From Fischerella sp. PCC 9605 (lineage in GTDB: Bacteria; Cyanobacteriota; Cyanobacteriia; Cyanobacteriales; Nostocaceae), in the NCBI RefSeq assembly GCF_000517105.1, contig NZ_KI912149.1, forward strand, positions 1,451,946 through 1,515,945: a stretch of 64,000 nt of DNA. The letters are read 5' to 3'. Made by a program: the position numbers and the translations under genes. Below are positions 49,401-57,708 of this stretch, in pieces (the first letter of the stretch is position 1; every line of letters starts with the position of its first letter). The notes under the pieces are model-generated. The model had not been told where the DNA came from, did no database searches, and was given only the letters and a program-made list of their open reading frames with translations.

Positions 49401-49528
49401 CTATTGCTGAAGGTAAAAATCTCCCCAAACGTGGGGTAGAAATTCGCAATGATTTTGTCTATGAGCAAAATCTGCAATTACCTATCTCGGCAGCAGCAAG
49501 GAAAAATGAGATAAAGGCAAAAGAGTAA
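46484..49528 (+). CDS. Outer-membrane usher for chaperone-usher pili (FimD-like), with CarboxypepD-type C-terminus
   Basis: About 1014 residues. Residues ~1-170 are a Ser/Thr/Asn-rich low-complexity region. Residues ~175-280 resemble the usher N-terminal chaperone-binding domain (VFINEREVGSLEVIPEG, TLLIPLDDFAQIADLEVE). Then a long beta-barrel region with an RVGGVVLAQQQVGLGGEYDF plug-like module, and after ~820 two carboxypeptidase-regulatory-like domains (GGIIQVYNNRGRNVGAAKID; GRITDVSGQPMAQVQVELVG). The start is uncertain: TTG at 46484 or ATG at 46499, and no clean signal peptide is visible, so a small N-terminal frameshift is possible. It completes the cluster with chaperone and subunits upstream. 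Confidence 0.82.
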   Translation: MCALLMFYQPSTLPPPVTIVQSENTSCITPVDASVSEKNQVIAGTIAAPSTPETLPPEFSTDGSQHSCTQAQLGEKVENQSITANNTTNPNNDTGNAIDPGNKQLSKKVVAQSTTASVTSLENTHADANHTAANTDTRNTIAAEQQQPSSNNLVAQESKASTQKNNPAPNIPADNILATAKSLLVGVFINEREVGSLEVIPEGNTLLIPLDDFAQIADLEVEKTEDKIQLKTPLGVVTLTEADFKKIEGITYISDTFLKENLLTNIELKTSDLALNVDLPWRRSGGQSGQAIDLQPEVRPPSSGLSNLRQELNYHDNSGRTNWRTSTLLGGRLAGGAWRLRLDNNFVNNPQLSEYFYFKRSGQFLYQIGKQQLALNPVLSGLNLTGLQFGYTNLSADRFNTSYSASELLPRRSQPTQTFRGVVPPASFVQLRVGGVVLAQQQVGLGGEYDFQDVRLPIGQTSDIELLVYERNNLSVPIEIRSLSLNSSDLLLPASGNLQLAGLGVTGNWLQNSLFDDFNSTQAGKFAGFYQIRQGVSNDLTLEAGVQVLPETTQAQVGFAWRLASPLILSANVGTSAGELAYKADLDFQLSNWRILGTSELYPKGYLASFNTDNGRDRQNHSLDASYKFSDDFTLGLIARSYQSLNIDSSYILPTFFLRPARNLSFRGSPNYSGDYVFGATYQPTRNSRLLFNAYGDIYTSDFSYDLNRQYRLSFGTESGGDLATRYTLTLGRNAQTLSGLSWRLGLGYREGEIGPFVGASMRILPGLFASIDYQGIPSRYRNIVGSIGDDRLTISLISDLSFAGGSLAPAEYSSISKDRGAIAGRIIVEGGRKNTDLSGGIIQVYNNRGRNVGAAKIDSQGNFFVGNLREGVYVVQLDPDELPIEIALRKTSIVAEVASSAVTKLDFPVGLEYGLAGRITDVSGQPMAQVQVELVGADGKPITSAVTDESGLYRLDGVPVGKYTLQIPSQDAIAEGKNLPKRGVEIRNDFVYEQNLQLPISAAARKNEIKAKE

Positions 49529-49987
49529 ACTTGATTGCTTTATTTTCAGAGAACCCCACCCCTTAGGACGTGTTTTCTAACTCTTAGATCCCCCCTAACC
49601 CTCCTTAAAAAGGGGGGAAATTTACTTTAAAGTCCACGCCATGTGCTACAACGGGGGGCTTAGGGGCCCCCACGATAGTGGGGTTGGGGGGAAACCCTCC
49701 AACGCAGTGGCTCCCCTTTCCAAGGGGGATTTAGGGGTATCTGAAAATCTGGGATAGTGTCAGGAGTAGTTACCCCTCCCCGCTTGCGGGGAGGGGTTAT
49801 TATCCTGAGTTTTAGTTGCGTAAATTCATAAATAAACTCAGATAAATCAAAAAAGGTTTAAATCAAAGTCACTTGATTTCAGAATTACATTCTGTAACGC
49901 TCTTTCTTCTCAGGAAGTTACGGGCAAATTATCAATTGCAAATATTTTGGAGAAATTGTATTACAAGTATTCCGGAGGGCTTTAAGA
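49529..49987. repeat. Repeat-rich gap after the usher gene
   Basis: GATCCCCCCTAACCCTCC / AAAAAGGGGGGAAA, then the mosaic module GGGGGGCTTAGGGGCCCCC and CACGATAGTGGGGTTGGGG, then CCCCTTTCCAAGGGGG and CCCCTCCCCGCTTGCGGGGAGGGG (arms CCTCCCCGC / GCGGGGAGG). A set of dispersed palindromes, the last of which may act as a weak terminator. No gene. Confidence 0.75.
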
Positions 49988-51631
49988 GTGTACCGCATCC
50001 TATTCATATTTGCTCTGATTTTTACTCTTGGATTTTCGGGGTGTCGTTCTGTACATATGACAAATTCTGCCACTGCACCCCTTTTCAATAATCTTGGCAA
50101 TTACCATCATCCCATTTCCACAAAATCTCAACTTGCCCAACGCTACTTTGACCAAGGGTTAATCCTCGCTTATGGTTTCAACCATGCTGAAGCTGAACGC
50201 TCTTTTCGGGAAGCTGCTAAACTCGATCCGGAGTGTGCTATTTGTAACTGGGGAGTTGCCCTTGTCCTTGGCTCAAATATCAATGCTGCTATGGATGATG
50301 CGGCTATGTCTCCAACTTGGGAAGCACTTCAAAAGGCGCTACAACTGAGTGGAAAAGCTAGCGAAAAAGAGAAGGCTTATATTCAGGCGTTGACAAAACG
50401 CTATTCACAAAAGCCTACGGAAAACCGTAAGTCTTTGGATATCAACTATGCAAACGCAATGCGAGAGGTAGCTAAAACTTACCCAGACGATTTGGACGCT
50501 GCAACTCTATTTGCTGAAGCGCTAATGAATACTATGCCTTGGGATTACTGGCAAGAAAACGGTAAACCAAAGCTAGAAACTCAAGAAATACTTACTACAT
50601 TGGAATCAGTATTAAAACGCAATCCCAACCATCCTGGGGCAAATCATTTATATATTCATGCTGTCGAAGCTGTGCGACCTGAACTAGGTGTGGTAGCAGC
50701 CGATCGCCTTGGTAATTTAGTACCGGGTTCCGGACACCTCGTGCATATGCCCTCACATATCTACATCCGCGTTGGGCGATATCACGATGCTGCTATAGCT
50801 AACCAACAAGCTATTGCTGCTGACAAGGAATACATTACCCAATACCACAAGCAAGGTATGTATCCTCTAGCCTATGTGCCGCACAATCATCATTTCCTCT
50901 GGGCTGCTGCCACAATGGAAGGAAACCAAAAACTCGCTATGCAAGCTGCCTACGATACCGCAGCAATGGCAGATGAAAAGCAAATGCGAGAACCGGGATA
51001 TGCAACACTACAGCATTACTATTCCATCCCGCTTTATACTCTGACTCGCTTTGGCAAGTGGGATGAAATTTTAGCTGAACCAGCCCCAGCAGACGATTTG
51101 AAGTATCCAACCGGAGTTTGGCATTATGCGCGGGGAACTGCCTTGACAGCAAAAGGTCAACTCCAGGAAGCCGCACGGGAACTAGAACATCTGCAAGCGA
51201 TCGCCGCCGATCCGGCATTGGAAAAAGTCACAATTTGGGATATCAACACCACTGCTAATTTATTGAAAATAGCATCAGAGGTTTTGACTGGTAAACTCGC
51301 TGCCAAACAAGGTGATTATGAAAAAGCGATCGCCCATCTCAAAAATGCTGTCAATCTTGAAGACAAGCTCAACTACGACGAACCCCCACCTTGGCATTAC
51401 CCAGTCCGTCAATCTCTGGGAGCAGTTTTACTGGAGGCTAATAGACCGACAGAAGCTGAAATTGTATATCACGAAGATTTGAAACGCTTTCCAGAAAACG
51501 GTTGGTCGCTGGCAGGTCTTGCCAAGAGTTTAGAAGCACAGGGCAAAACCGAAGAAGCTCAAGCAGTGCAAAAGCGCTTTACTGATGCTTGGAAGCATGC
51601 TGACTTATCCCTAACTGTAGCGCAGCTTTGA
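49988..51631 (+). CDS. TPR-containing lipoprotein
   Basis: A 547-residue protein starting with GTG at 49988, with GGAGGG 8 bases upstream. The signal peptide ends in a lipobox, LGFSGC, so it is membrane-anchored. TPR-like helices dominate: AQRYFDQGLILAYGFNHAEAERSF, KLDPECAICNWGVALV, NPNHPGANHLYIHAVEA (His-rich) and later GQLQEAARELEHL, GDYEKAIAHLKNAV. HLVHMPSHIYIRVGRYHDA is conserved among similar proteins in many bacteria. Function unknown. It begins a new transcription unit after the pilus cluster. Confidence 0.8.
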   Translation: MYRILFIFALIFTLGFSGCRSVHMTNSATAPLFNNLGNYHHPISTKSQLAQRYFDQGLILAYGFNHAEAERSFREAAKLDPECAICNWGVALVLGSNINAAMDDAAMSPTWEALQKALQLSGKASEKEKAYIQALTKRYSQKPTENRKSLDINYANAMREVAKTYPDDLDAATLFAEALMNTMPWDYWQENGKPKLETQEILTTLESVLKRNPNHPGANHLYIHAVEAVRPELGVVAADRLGNLVPGSGHLVHMPSHIYIRVGRYHDAAIANQQAIAADKEYITQYHKQGMYPLAYVPHNHHFLWAAATMEGNQKLAMQAAYDTAAMADEKQMREPGYATLQHYYSIPLYTLTRFGKWDEILAEPAPADDLKYPTGVWHYARGTALTAKGQLQEAARELEHLQAIAADPALEKVTIWDINTTANLLKIASEVLTGKLAAKQGDYEKAIAHLKNAVNLEDKLNYDEPPPWHYPVRQSLGAVLLEANRPTEAEIVYHEDLKRFPENGWSLAGLAKSLEAQGKTEEAQAVQKRFTDAWKHADLSLTVAQL

Positions 51632-51638
51632 TGAAAAG

Positions 51639-51664
51639 TGGAGACGCAATCAATCGCGTCTCTA
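51639..51664. repeat. Degenerate GTAGAGACG-type palindrome
   Basis: GGAGACGCAA TCAA TCGCGTCTCT just past the TPR gene stop; imperfect member of the family. Confidence 0.6.
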
Positions 51665-51757
51665 CTCAGGTGCAAAGAAAATCAAGACTATTGCGAAAAT
51701 CACAAGAGGCTTTTGTAGTATTAAGTTACATAAATAGTACAAATCCAGATTCAGTTA

Positions 51758-52332
51758 ATGAACAACACTATTTATCAAGTTGAGCAACCAACCCTACAAA
51801 CACAAAGACTGATTCTTAGACCTTTCACTGTTGCAGATGCACCTTATGTACAACGCTTGGCTGGTGCATGGAAATTGCGGCTATGACCCTGACTATCCCT
51901 CATCCCTACGATGATGGTATGGCAGAGGAGTGGATAAAAACTCATCCAGCAGCATTCAAAGAGGGGAAGGATGTTAACTTCGCGATCGCACTACGCAATA
52001 CAGATGCGTTGTGTGGGGCGATCGGTTTAGGAATCAACCAAGACCATAACCATGCTGAGTTGGGCTACTGGATCGGAAAACCCTATTGGGGGCAAGATTA
52101 CTGTACGGAAGCAGCAAAGGAAGTGTTGCGATACGGTTTCCAGGTATTGGGGGTGCATCGCATCTGTGCTACTCACTTTCCACGTAACCCTGCATCAGGA
52201 CGAGTGATGCAAAAAATTGGTATGAAGCTCGAAGGTTATCGGCGTCAGCACGTACTTAAATGGGGTAAATACGAAGACATAATCGACTATGGAATTCTCA
52301 AAAGTGACTGGCAGATGAATTTACAAGGTTAA
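51758..52332 (+). pseudogene. GNAT acetyltransferase (RimJ/RimL type) with a -1 frameshift
   Basis: From ATG at 51758 the frame gives LQTQRLILRPFTVADAPYVQ, the typical RimJ/RimL start, and stops at 51886 after VQRLAGAWKLRL. The rest continues in another frame from 51868 as EIAAMTLTIPHPYDDGMAEEW, then AELGYWIGKPYWGQDYCTEA, GFQVLGVHRICATHFPRNPAS and GRVMQKIGMKLEGYRRQH. Adding one G to the run GCATGGAAATT (to read Ala-Trp-Glu-Ile) restores a single frame of about 191 codons. It is a fresh frameshift or a sequencing error in a G run. Confidence 0.75.
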
Positions 52333-52336
52333 TGGT

Positions 52337-52573
52337 ATGCGAATTATTTTTACCAAACACCAAGGCAAGCAGGACTGGATGGAGTGTAGACGCGATGATG
52401 GTAATTCCACGCGATGTCCAATGGCTAAACAAGGTATTTTGCCGCATGATTTTATTCACTACGTTGTTGAAGATACGCTGAATTTGAGACGAGGATTTTA
52501 CGGTTGGGAGGATAATGAAAAATACGTTTTCAATTTGACAAGAATAGGATATCAAGCAGATGCTGCTCAATGA
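52337..52573 (+). CDS. Small protein, probably C-terminally truncated
   Basis: A 78-residue reading frame starting at the ATG at 52337, four bases past the GNAT stop. MRIIFTKHQGKQDWMECRRDDG and KQGILPHDFIHYVVEDTLNL, RRGFYG look like the start of a conserved hypothetical family with a PHD-x-HY-x-VE motif, which normally extends further. The ending differs (WEDNEKYVFNLTRIGYQADAAQ) and overlaps the kinase start by 14 bases. So the 3' part may have been lost when the kinase locus joined here. Confidence 0.5.
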   Translation: MRIIFTKHQGKQDWMECRRDDGNSTRCPMAKQGILPHDFIHYVVEDTLNLRRGFYGWEDNEKYVFNLTRIGYQADAAQ

Positions 52574-53981
52574 GCGCTATCGAGTGATTCAGACTCTGGG
52601 AAGCGGTGGATTTGGAGAGACTTTTTTAGCGGAAGATACCCAGATGCCTTCTGGTCGCCGCTGTGTAATAAAACAGCTCAAACCGATTCAGAATAATCCC
52701 CATATTTACCAATTAGTGCAAGAGCGGTTTCAGCGAGAAGCAGCAATTTTAGAAGATTTAGGCGGCTCTAGTGAACAGATTCCCGCATTGTATGCTTATT
52801 TTCAACTAAATGGTCAATTTTACTTAGTTCAAGAGTGGATTGAAGGTGATACACTCACAGCAAAGGTAAAACAGCAGGGCTTATTCAGTGAAAGCACTGT
52901 TCAGGAAATATTAGCCAGTTTATTATCAGTTCTAGAGTACATACACTCCAAGCGGATTGTTCACCGCGATATCAAGCCGGACAATATCATTTTGCGCGAT
53001 CGCGATCGCCAACCCGTGCTTATTGATTTTGGTGCAGTGCGGGAATCAATGGGAACGGTGCTAAATTCACAAGGTAGTCCCACAAGTTCGATCGTGATTG
53101 GTACACCAGGATATATGCCCAGTGAACAAGCAGCAGGTAGACCAGTTTATTCTAGCGATTTGTATAGCTTAGGTGTAACAGCTATTTATTTGCTCACAGG
53201 CAGACAACCGCAAGAACTAGAGACAGACTCACGCACAGGGGAAATTATTTGGCACAACTACGCTGTAAATGTTATTCCAAAACTCACAGCAGTAATTGAT
53301 CGGGCAATACAGTATCATCCTCGCGATCGCTTTGCTAGTGCCGGAGAAATGCTAGATGCATTACAGAGTAACGTAAATTCCATTCCGCCTACACAACCTG
53401 CCTTTACTCAACCATCAATGCAACCTCCACCATCTCCTGCAACTGTGAATTTAAATACAGTGCCTACCGTTCAAAGTAATGGTCGAAATAGTATTCTCAT
53501 GGCAAGTGCGATCGCAAGTGGTTTAATCGGTGCATCTGCGATCATTAGTTTTGGGTTAACTAAATTTTCTCAACCAGTAGCACAGCAAAAGGTTCCATCG
53601 ACTGTTAAATCGCCAATAGAAACTCCCAACCTTACACCCACACTGACTTCTACACCAGCCTCAACCATCTCTAAACTGCCAGATAGCACTACAACTGCAA
53701 ACGATTATGCTTGGCTTTCTCAAAGACTGGTAACAGATGCAGATTTAGATGTAAAAGATGGTTTTGAGTTAGATATTATGCGAAATTCGATTTTTGCACG
53801 TTACGGTCGGCGTTTTGACACTCCAGGCTTACAAAAATATTTTGATAGCCAGCCTTGGTATCGTCCAATATATTCAGCCAAGAAATTTCCTTCTAATTTA
53901 TTGTCACAGATAGAAAGGCAGAACGTTGAATATATTTCCAAATATCAAGACCGTTACAATCGTAGATATTTTAAGAAATAA
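52560..53981 (+). CDS. Serine/threonine protein kinase with C-terminal YARHG domain
   Basis: A 473-residue protein. Kinase motifs: GSGGFGETF, CVIKQLKP, HRDIKPDNII, LIDFGAVRE and GTPGYMPSEQ. A Pro/Thr-rich linker follows, then a membrane helix (ASAIASGLIGASAIISFGLT) and an extracytoplasmic C-terminal YARHG-type domain (LDVKDGFELDIMRNSIFARY; GRRFDTPGLQKYFDSQPWYRP). The YARHG domain is thought to bind outside ligands such as wall fragments. Paralogous to the next kinase across the catalytic domain. The ATG at 52560 overlaps the previous frame. Confidence 0.88.
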   Translation: MLLNERYRVIQTLGSGGFGETFLAEDTQMPSGRRCVIKQLKPIQNNPHIYQLVQERFQREAAILEDLGGSSEQIPALYAYFQLNGQFYLVQEWIEGDTLTAKVKQQGLFSESTVQEILASLLSVLEYIHSKRIVHRDIKPDNIILRDRDRQPVLIDFGAVRESMGTVLNSQGSPTSSIVIGTPGYMPSEQAAGRPVYSSDLYSLGVTAIYLLTGRQPQELETDSRTGEIIWHNYAVNVIPKLTAVIDRAIQYHPRDRFASAGEMLDALQSNVNSIPPTQPAFTQPSMQPPPSPATVNLNTVPTVQSNGRNSILMASAIASGLIGASAIISFGLTKFSQPVAQQKVPSTVKSPIETPNLTPTLTSTPASTISKLPDSTTTANDYAWLSQRLVTDADLDVKDGFELDIMRNSIFARYGRRFDTPGLQKYFDSQPWYRPIYSAKKFPSNLLSQIERQNVEYISKYQDRYNRRYFKK

Positions 53982-54049
53982 GTGGGTAATGGCTAATTGC
54001 TAATGGCAATTAACGCCTGATGTGAATTGAAGCTAAGACAAAAATCATA

Positions 54050-54215
54050 TTAGAGGCTATTTATAAACAAAATAAAGTAGGGTGTGTTACGGCATAAGTG
54101 ATTAAAGATAGCGAAAATCAATATTTATGCCGTAACGCACCAGTCATCTCGGTGCGTTACGCTTCGCTTTAACGCACCCTACAAACTTAAGATTTACTTT
54201 ATAAATAGTCTCTTA
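54050..54215. repeat. MITE-like element with terminal inverted repeats
   Basis: The 419-base gap 53982-54400 contains TTAGAGGCTATTTATAAA (54050-54067) facing TTTATAAATAGTCTCTTA (54198-54215), matching at 16 of 18 positions when inverted. Inside are GTAGGGTGTGTTACGGCATAA and its partner TTATGCCGTAACGCACC, then GGTGCGTTACGC / TAACGCACCCTAC. No coding frame. The rest of the gap has TGATTGGTGATTGGGG repeats and nothing else. Confidence 0.75.
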
Positions 54216-54400
54216 TGGAAATCGACCACAGATGGAATTGGTGATTGGTGATTGGGGAAGAGGTAGTTTTATTTTCCATTACCCATTACCGACTGAGAGT
54301 GAATTCACTTAGACGTAATTAAAAATTAGCAATAACTAAACTAGTGACAGGAAAAAATTTGTAAAATATATTACTTCCTTACTTATCCTGATGTAATTTT

Positions 54401-56023
54401 ATGCAAACGCTGCTCAATCACCGCTATCAAGTCATTCAGACTCTGGGCAGTGGTGGATTTGGGGAAACGTTCTTAGCAGAAGATACCCAAATGCCCTCCC
54501 GACGCCGCTGTGTCATTAAACAGTTAAAGCCGATTCAGGACAATCCCCAGGTTTATCAGTTGGTACAACAGCGGTTTCAACGAGAAGCAGCAATTTTAGA
54601 AGCACTGGGTGATGGCAGCGATCAGATTCCGCGGTTGTATGCCTACTTCTCGGAAAATGGGCAATTTTATTTAGTACAAGAGTATATTCAAGGACAAACT
54701 CTTACCGCCAAACTACAACAGCAGGGTTTGATGAGTGAGAGTACAGTCAAAGAAATCCTTACCAACATTTTACCAGTTCTCGATTATGTCCACAGCAAAG
54801 GTATTGTTCACCGGGATATCAAGCCAGACAATATCCTGATTCGTTATGCCGATCGCAAACCAATCTTAATTGACTTTGGCGCAGTTAAAGAAACAATCGG
54901 AACGGTAGTCACTCCCTCGGGGAATTCCACAAGGTCAATTGTAATTGGTACACCAGGGTTTATGCCCAGCGAACAAACCGTAGGACGCCCAATGTTTGCC
55001 AGTGATATATATAGTCTAGGTTTAACAGCGATTTATTTGCTCACAGGTAAGATGCCGCAAGAGTTGGCAACCGATCCGGCGACAGGTACGCTGTTGTGGC
55101 GGCAACATGCTTTAAGTGTAACCCCCAGCTTTGCAGCTGTATTAGATAAAGCAATTCAGTTTAGTGCAGGCGATCGCTTTGCTAGTGCCAGAGAAATGCT
55201 GCAAGCACTGCATGCTGGTGCTTCCCCACTTCCTCCTACCGTGCCTTACAGCCAACCACTAGCAGCAACTGTACCACCTCCCCAGACATCTCAAAACACA
55301 GTAGCCGTCAGTCCGGGTAATACCTATCAACCTCCTGCTAATCAAAGCAGTAGCAGCGGACAAAGGGGAATCCTAATAGGCAGTATTATCGCAGGTGGCT
55401 TGATTGGCGCATCTGTAATCATTGGTATTGCCCTCAGCAACAAACCACAACCCTCACAGCCAACAGTTTCATCGACTCAATCAACCACCAACAACCAACC
55501 ACCAACCACCAACCAACAACCAACACAGCAATCCAACTTTCCTATCATTTCAGCACCTTCCCCACCAACTTTAGAAGAACCACAGGAAACTGCATCACCC
55601 GAACCAACGCCAGATAGTGACATTACCGAACCTACTCCCAACCAAACCCCAATTTCTGAAGATACTCAAGCAACAGCCCCACAAATTGATAAACCATCTC
55701 CAGAAGAATTTGTGCGAAATTATTACGCAACTATTAATCAAGGAGAGTATCAGGCAGCGTGGAATCAGTTATCTCCCAACTACCAAAATAATAGACGCCT
55801 GCACCCCAACGGCTATCTTTCTTACGTTGATTGGTGGGGAGGGCAAGTTCAACAAGTAGAGGTCAAACAAGTAAGTTTATTAGAAACTGGTACAGAAACA
55901 GCTACAGTAAAAGCTCAATTGAAATATTTGCTGAAAAATGGAAAAAAAGCCCCTGGTTCCGTAAACTTCTCACTGTTGTGGGATGCAGAAAATAGTAAAT
56001 GGGTAGTTGCAGATGCTAGATAG
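54401..56023 (+). CDS. Serine/threonine protein kinase with NTF2-like C-terminal domain
   Basis: A 540-residue protein. Kinase motifs are very close to the upstream paralogue: GSGGFGETF, CVIKQLKP, HRDIKPDNIL, LIDFGAVKE, GTPGFMPSEQ. After a linker with Gln/Thr-Asn repeats there is a membrane helix (IGSIIAGGLIGASVIIGIALS), a Ser/Pro/Thr/Glu region, and a C-terminal ~105-residue extracytoplasmic domain (EEFVRNYYATINQGEYQAAWN; QLSPNYQN; GSVNFSLLWDAENSKWVVADA) like NTF2/DUF4878-type lumen domains. Thus it shares the kinase but not the sensor with 52560-53981. The Thr-Asn-Gln run (TTNNQPPTTNQQP) resembles translated tandem repeats. Confidence 0.88.
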   Translation: MQTLLNHRYQVIQTLGSGGFGETFLAEDTQMPSRRRCVIKQLKPIQDNPQVYQLVQQRFQREAAILEALGDGSDQIPRLYAYFSENGQFYLVQEYIQGQTLTAKLQQQGLMSESTVKEILTNILPVLDYVHSKGIVHRDIKPDNILIRYADRKPILIDFGAVKETIGTVVTPSGNSTRSIVIGTPGFMPSEQTVGRPMFASDIYSLGLTAIYLLTGKMPQELATDPATGTLLWRQHALSVTPSFAAVLDKAIQFSAGDRFASAREMLQALHAGASPLPPTVPYSQPLAATVPPPQTSQNTVAVSPGNTYQPPANQSSSSGQRGILIGSIIAGGLIGASVIIGIALSNKPQPSQPTVSSTQSTTNNQPPTTNQQPTQQSNFPIISAPSPPTLEEPQETASPEPTPDSDITEPTPNQTPISEDTQATAPQIDKPSPEEFVRNYYATINQGEYQAAWNQLSPNYQNNRRLHPNGYLSYVDWWGGQVQQVEVKQVSLLETGTETATVKAQLKYLLKNGKKAPGSVNFSLLWDAENSKWVVADAR

Positions 56024-56048
56024 ATGAGCAGATGGGAGATGCTATTGA

Positions 56049-57170
56049 TTATTCACTAAGCTGTGGATATAACCTATCTCCAGTCGCAGTATCAAACACA
56101 AATAACTTACTTAGGTCAACTTCTAACAAAAGGCGATCGCCCGGATGTGGATGTACATCTGCACCCGCCTGCACATTCAGCATTACCCCCGAACCAGGTA
56201 AACCCGCACGAATCAAAGTCTCCCTTCCCAAAGGTTCCACCACCTTCACCTCAACCATCAACTCTCCAAATTCTTCTCTTGGCGTCCTTTGGGTTTTATG
56301 TGGTTCGTTTATTAAAATATTTTCTGGACGAACACCCAAATCAAACCCTTGCCCTTCCCGCAGGTGCAACTTCTCCTGCATATCCGCTGTAATTGGTATC
56401 ACCTGCCCATTGACATCAAAACTCCCAGTCGTATACTTCGCTGGTAAAATATTCATCGGCGGACTACCCAAAAAAGTCGCTACCATTCGGTTCGCAGGCT
56501 TAGCATAAATAGACTGCGGTTCGCCGATTTGTTGAATTCTTCCCCGGTTCAACACCACAATCTTATCAGCCAAAGTCATCGCCTCTACTTGGTCGTGGGT
56601 AACGTAGACTGTGGTAATTCCCAGATTTTGATGTAACTCTTTTAACTCAGCCCGTGTATCATCTCGTAATTGGGCATCTAAATTCGATAAAGGTTCATCG
56701 AGTAAAAATACTTGGGGTTGACGGGCGATCGCTCTCCCCAATGCTACCCGTTGTTGCTGTCCGCCAGAAAGTTGCTTGGGTTTGCGTTCTAAAAGGTGTT
56801 CCAAAGAAAGCGATCGCGCCACTGTCACCACCCGTTCTTGAACTATCTTTGGGTCAACTTTCCGCATCCGCAACCCAAAAGCAATATTTTCTGCCACACT
56901 CATATGGGGATATAGCGCATAATTCTGGAACACCATCGCCACATCCCGCTGTCTGGCGGGGACATTGTTCATCAACTTATCCCCAATATAAAGTTTGCCA
57001 GAGGTAGCAGTTTCCAAACCGGCAATAGTTCGCAAAATCGTAGACTTACCACATCCCGAAGGCCCCACCAAAACCCAAAACTCGCCATCAGGTATCTTAA
57101 AGGTAATATCCTCTATAGCGGTGACATTGTTGAATTTGCGCTTGATGCTTTCGAGACTAACGCTAGCCAT
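56049..57170 (-). CDS. Sugar/glycerol-3-phosphate-type ABC transporter ATPase (UgpC/MalK family)
   Basis: A 373-residue ATPase: Walker A GPSGCGKST, signature LSGGQQQRVALGRAIA, Walker B VFLLDEPLSNLD and switch VTHDQVEAMTLA. The C-terminal MalK-type regulatory domain is present (FDLGVRPENILI; TLIRAGLPGSGVMLNVQAGAD). In cyanobacteria such orphan ATPases often serve several carbohydrate permeases, and none is adjacent. It converges with the kinase gene 25 bases away. UgpC versus MalK cannot be settled from sequence alone. Confidence 0.9.
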   Translation of the reverse strand: MASVSLESIKRKFNNVTAIEDITFKIPDGEFWVLVGPSGCGKSTILRTIAGLETATSGKLYIGDKLMNNVPARQRDVAMVFQNYALYPHMSVAENIAFGLRMRKVDPKIVQERVVTVARSLSLEHLLERKPKQLSGGQQQRVALGRAIARQPQVFLLDEPLSNLDAQLRDDTRAELKELHQNLGITTVYVTHDQVEAMTLADKIVVLNRGRIQQIGEPQSIYAKPANRMVATFLGSPPMNILPAKYTTGSFDVNGQVIPITADMQEKLHLREGQGFDLGVRPENILINEPHKTQRTPREEFGELMVEVKVVEPLGRETLIRAGLPGSGVMLNVQAGADVHPHPGDRLLLEVDLSKLFVFDTATGDRLYPQLSE

Positions 57171-57239
57171 TGTCCGGTTTTAAATTTGAAATTTTGGATT
57201 GGTCTGGGAACGAGCGATCGCATTTTATCTTGAAAACTC

Positions 57240-57467
57240 TCATTCCAGTAATGCCATGAACTCATCCCTTGTAAGTTCAGCATCTCGCAGTATCTTACGT
57301 AGCAATCCCCTACCTATAATTTTACCAGCATGAACAGGTATCGTGACCACTCGCCCGTCTTCATGTTGCATCCGCACATGACTACCTTTTTGACGTACCA
57401 CCTGAAAGCTTGCTTTTTCAAGGGCGTTGCTCGCTGCATCACCTGTTAATGCTGGTAGTTTTGGCAT
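57240..57467 (-). CDS. hicA: HicA-family mRNA interferase toxin
   Basis: A 75-residue protein from the ATG at 57467 (MPKLPALTGD). The double-stranded-RNA-binding-like core GFxxxRQKGSHVRM has the catalytic His at residue 30, and VVTIPVHAGKIIGRGLLRKIL is the usual second half. The start codon overlaps the hicB stop (TGATG), a translational coupling typical of antitoxin-first HicBA pairs here. Probably a functional type II toxin. Confidence 0.88.
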   Translation of the reverse strand: MPKLPALTGDAASNALEKASFQVVRQKGSHVRMQHEDGRVVTIPVHAGKIIGRGLLRKILRDAELTRDEFMALLE

Positions 57468-57685
57468 CAAACTACTACCTTTTGAACACCTACAAACTCC
57501 GACAGATTTTCATCAGTTTCTTCTTCCAAACAAAGTTCAATCACTTCTTTAATGTTGTTCATCAGCTCATCAATTGTTTCTCCTTGGCTATAACAAGCTT
57601 TTAGCTGCGGAACTTCTCCCACGTAATAACCATCTTCATCTCGTTCTATGATGACGTAGAATTCTCGCTTGCTAGTATCTAGCAT
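57467..57685 (-). CDS. hicB: HicB-family antitoxin (short form)
   Basis: A 72-residue protein with the HicB N-terminal fold: FYVIIERDEDGYYVGEVPQL, KACYSQGETIDELMNNIKE, VIELCLEEE. It lacks the C-terminal DNA-binding ribbon-helix-helix found in longer HicB proteins, so autoregulation may need other factors. It is upstream of hicA with overlapping codons. Confidence 0.85.
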   Translation of the reverse strand: MLDTSKREFYVIIERDEDGYYVGEVPQLKACYSQGETIDELMNNIKEVIELCLEEETDENLSEFVGVQKVVV

Positions 57686-57708
57686 TACCTAAATCTCTCC
57701 AACTACAA

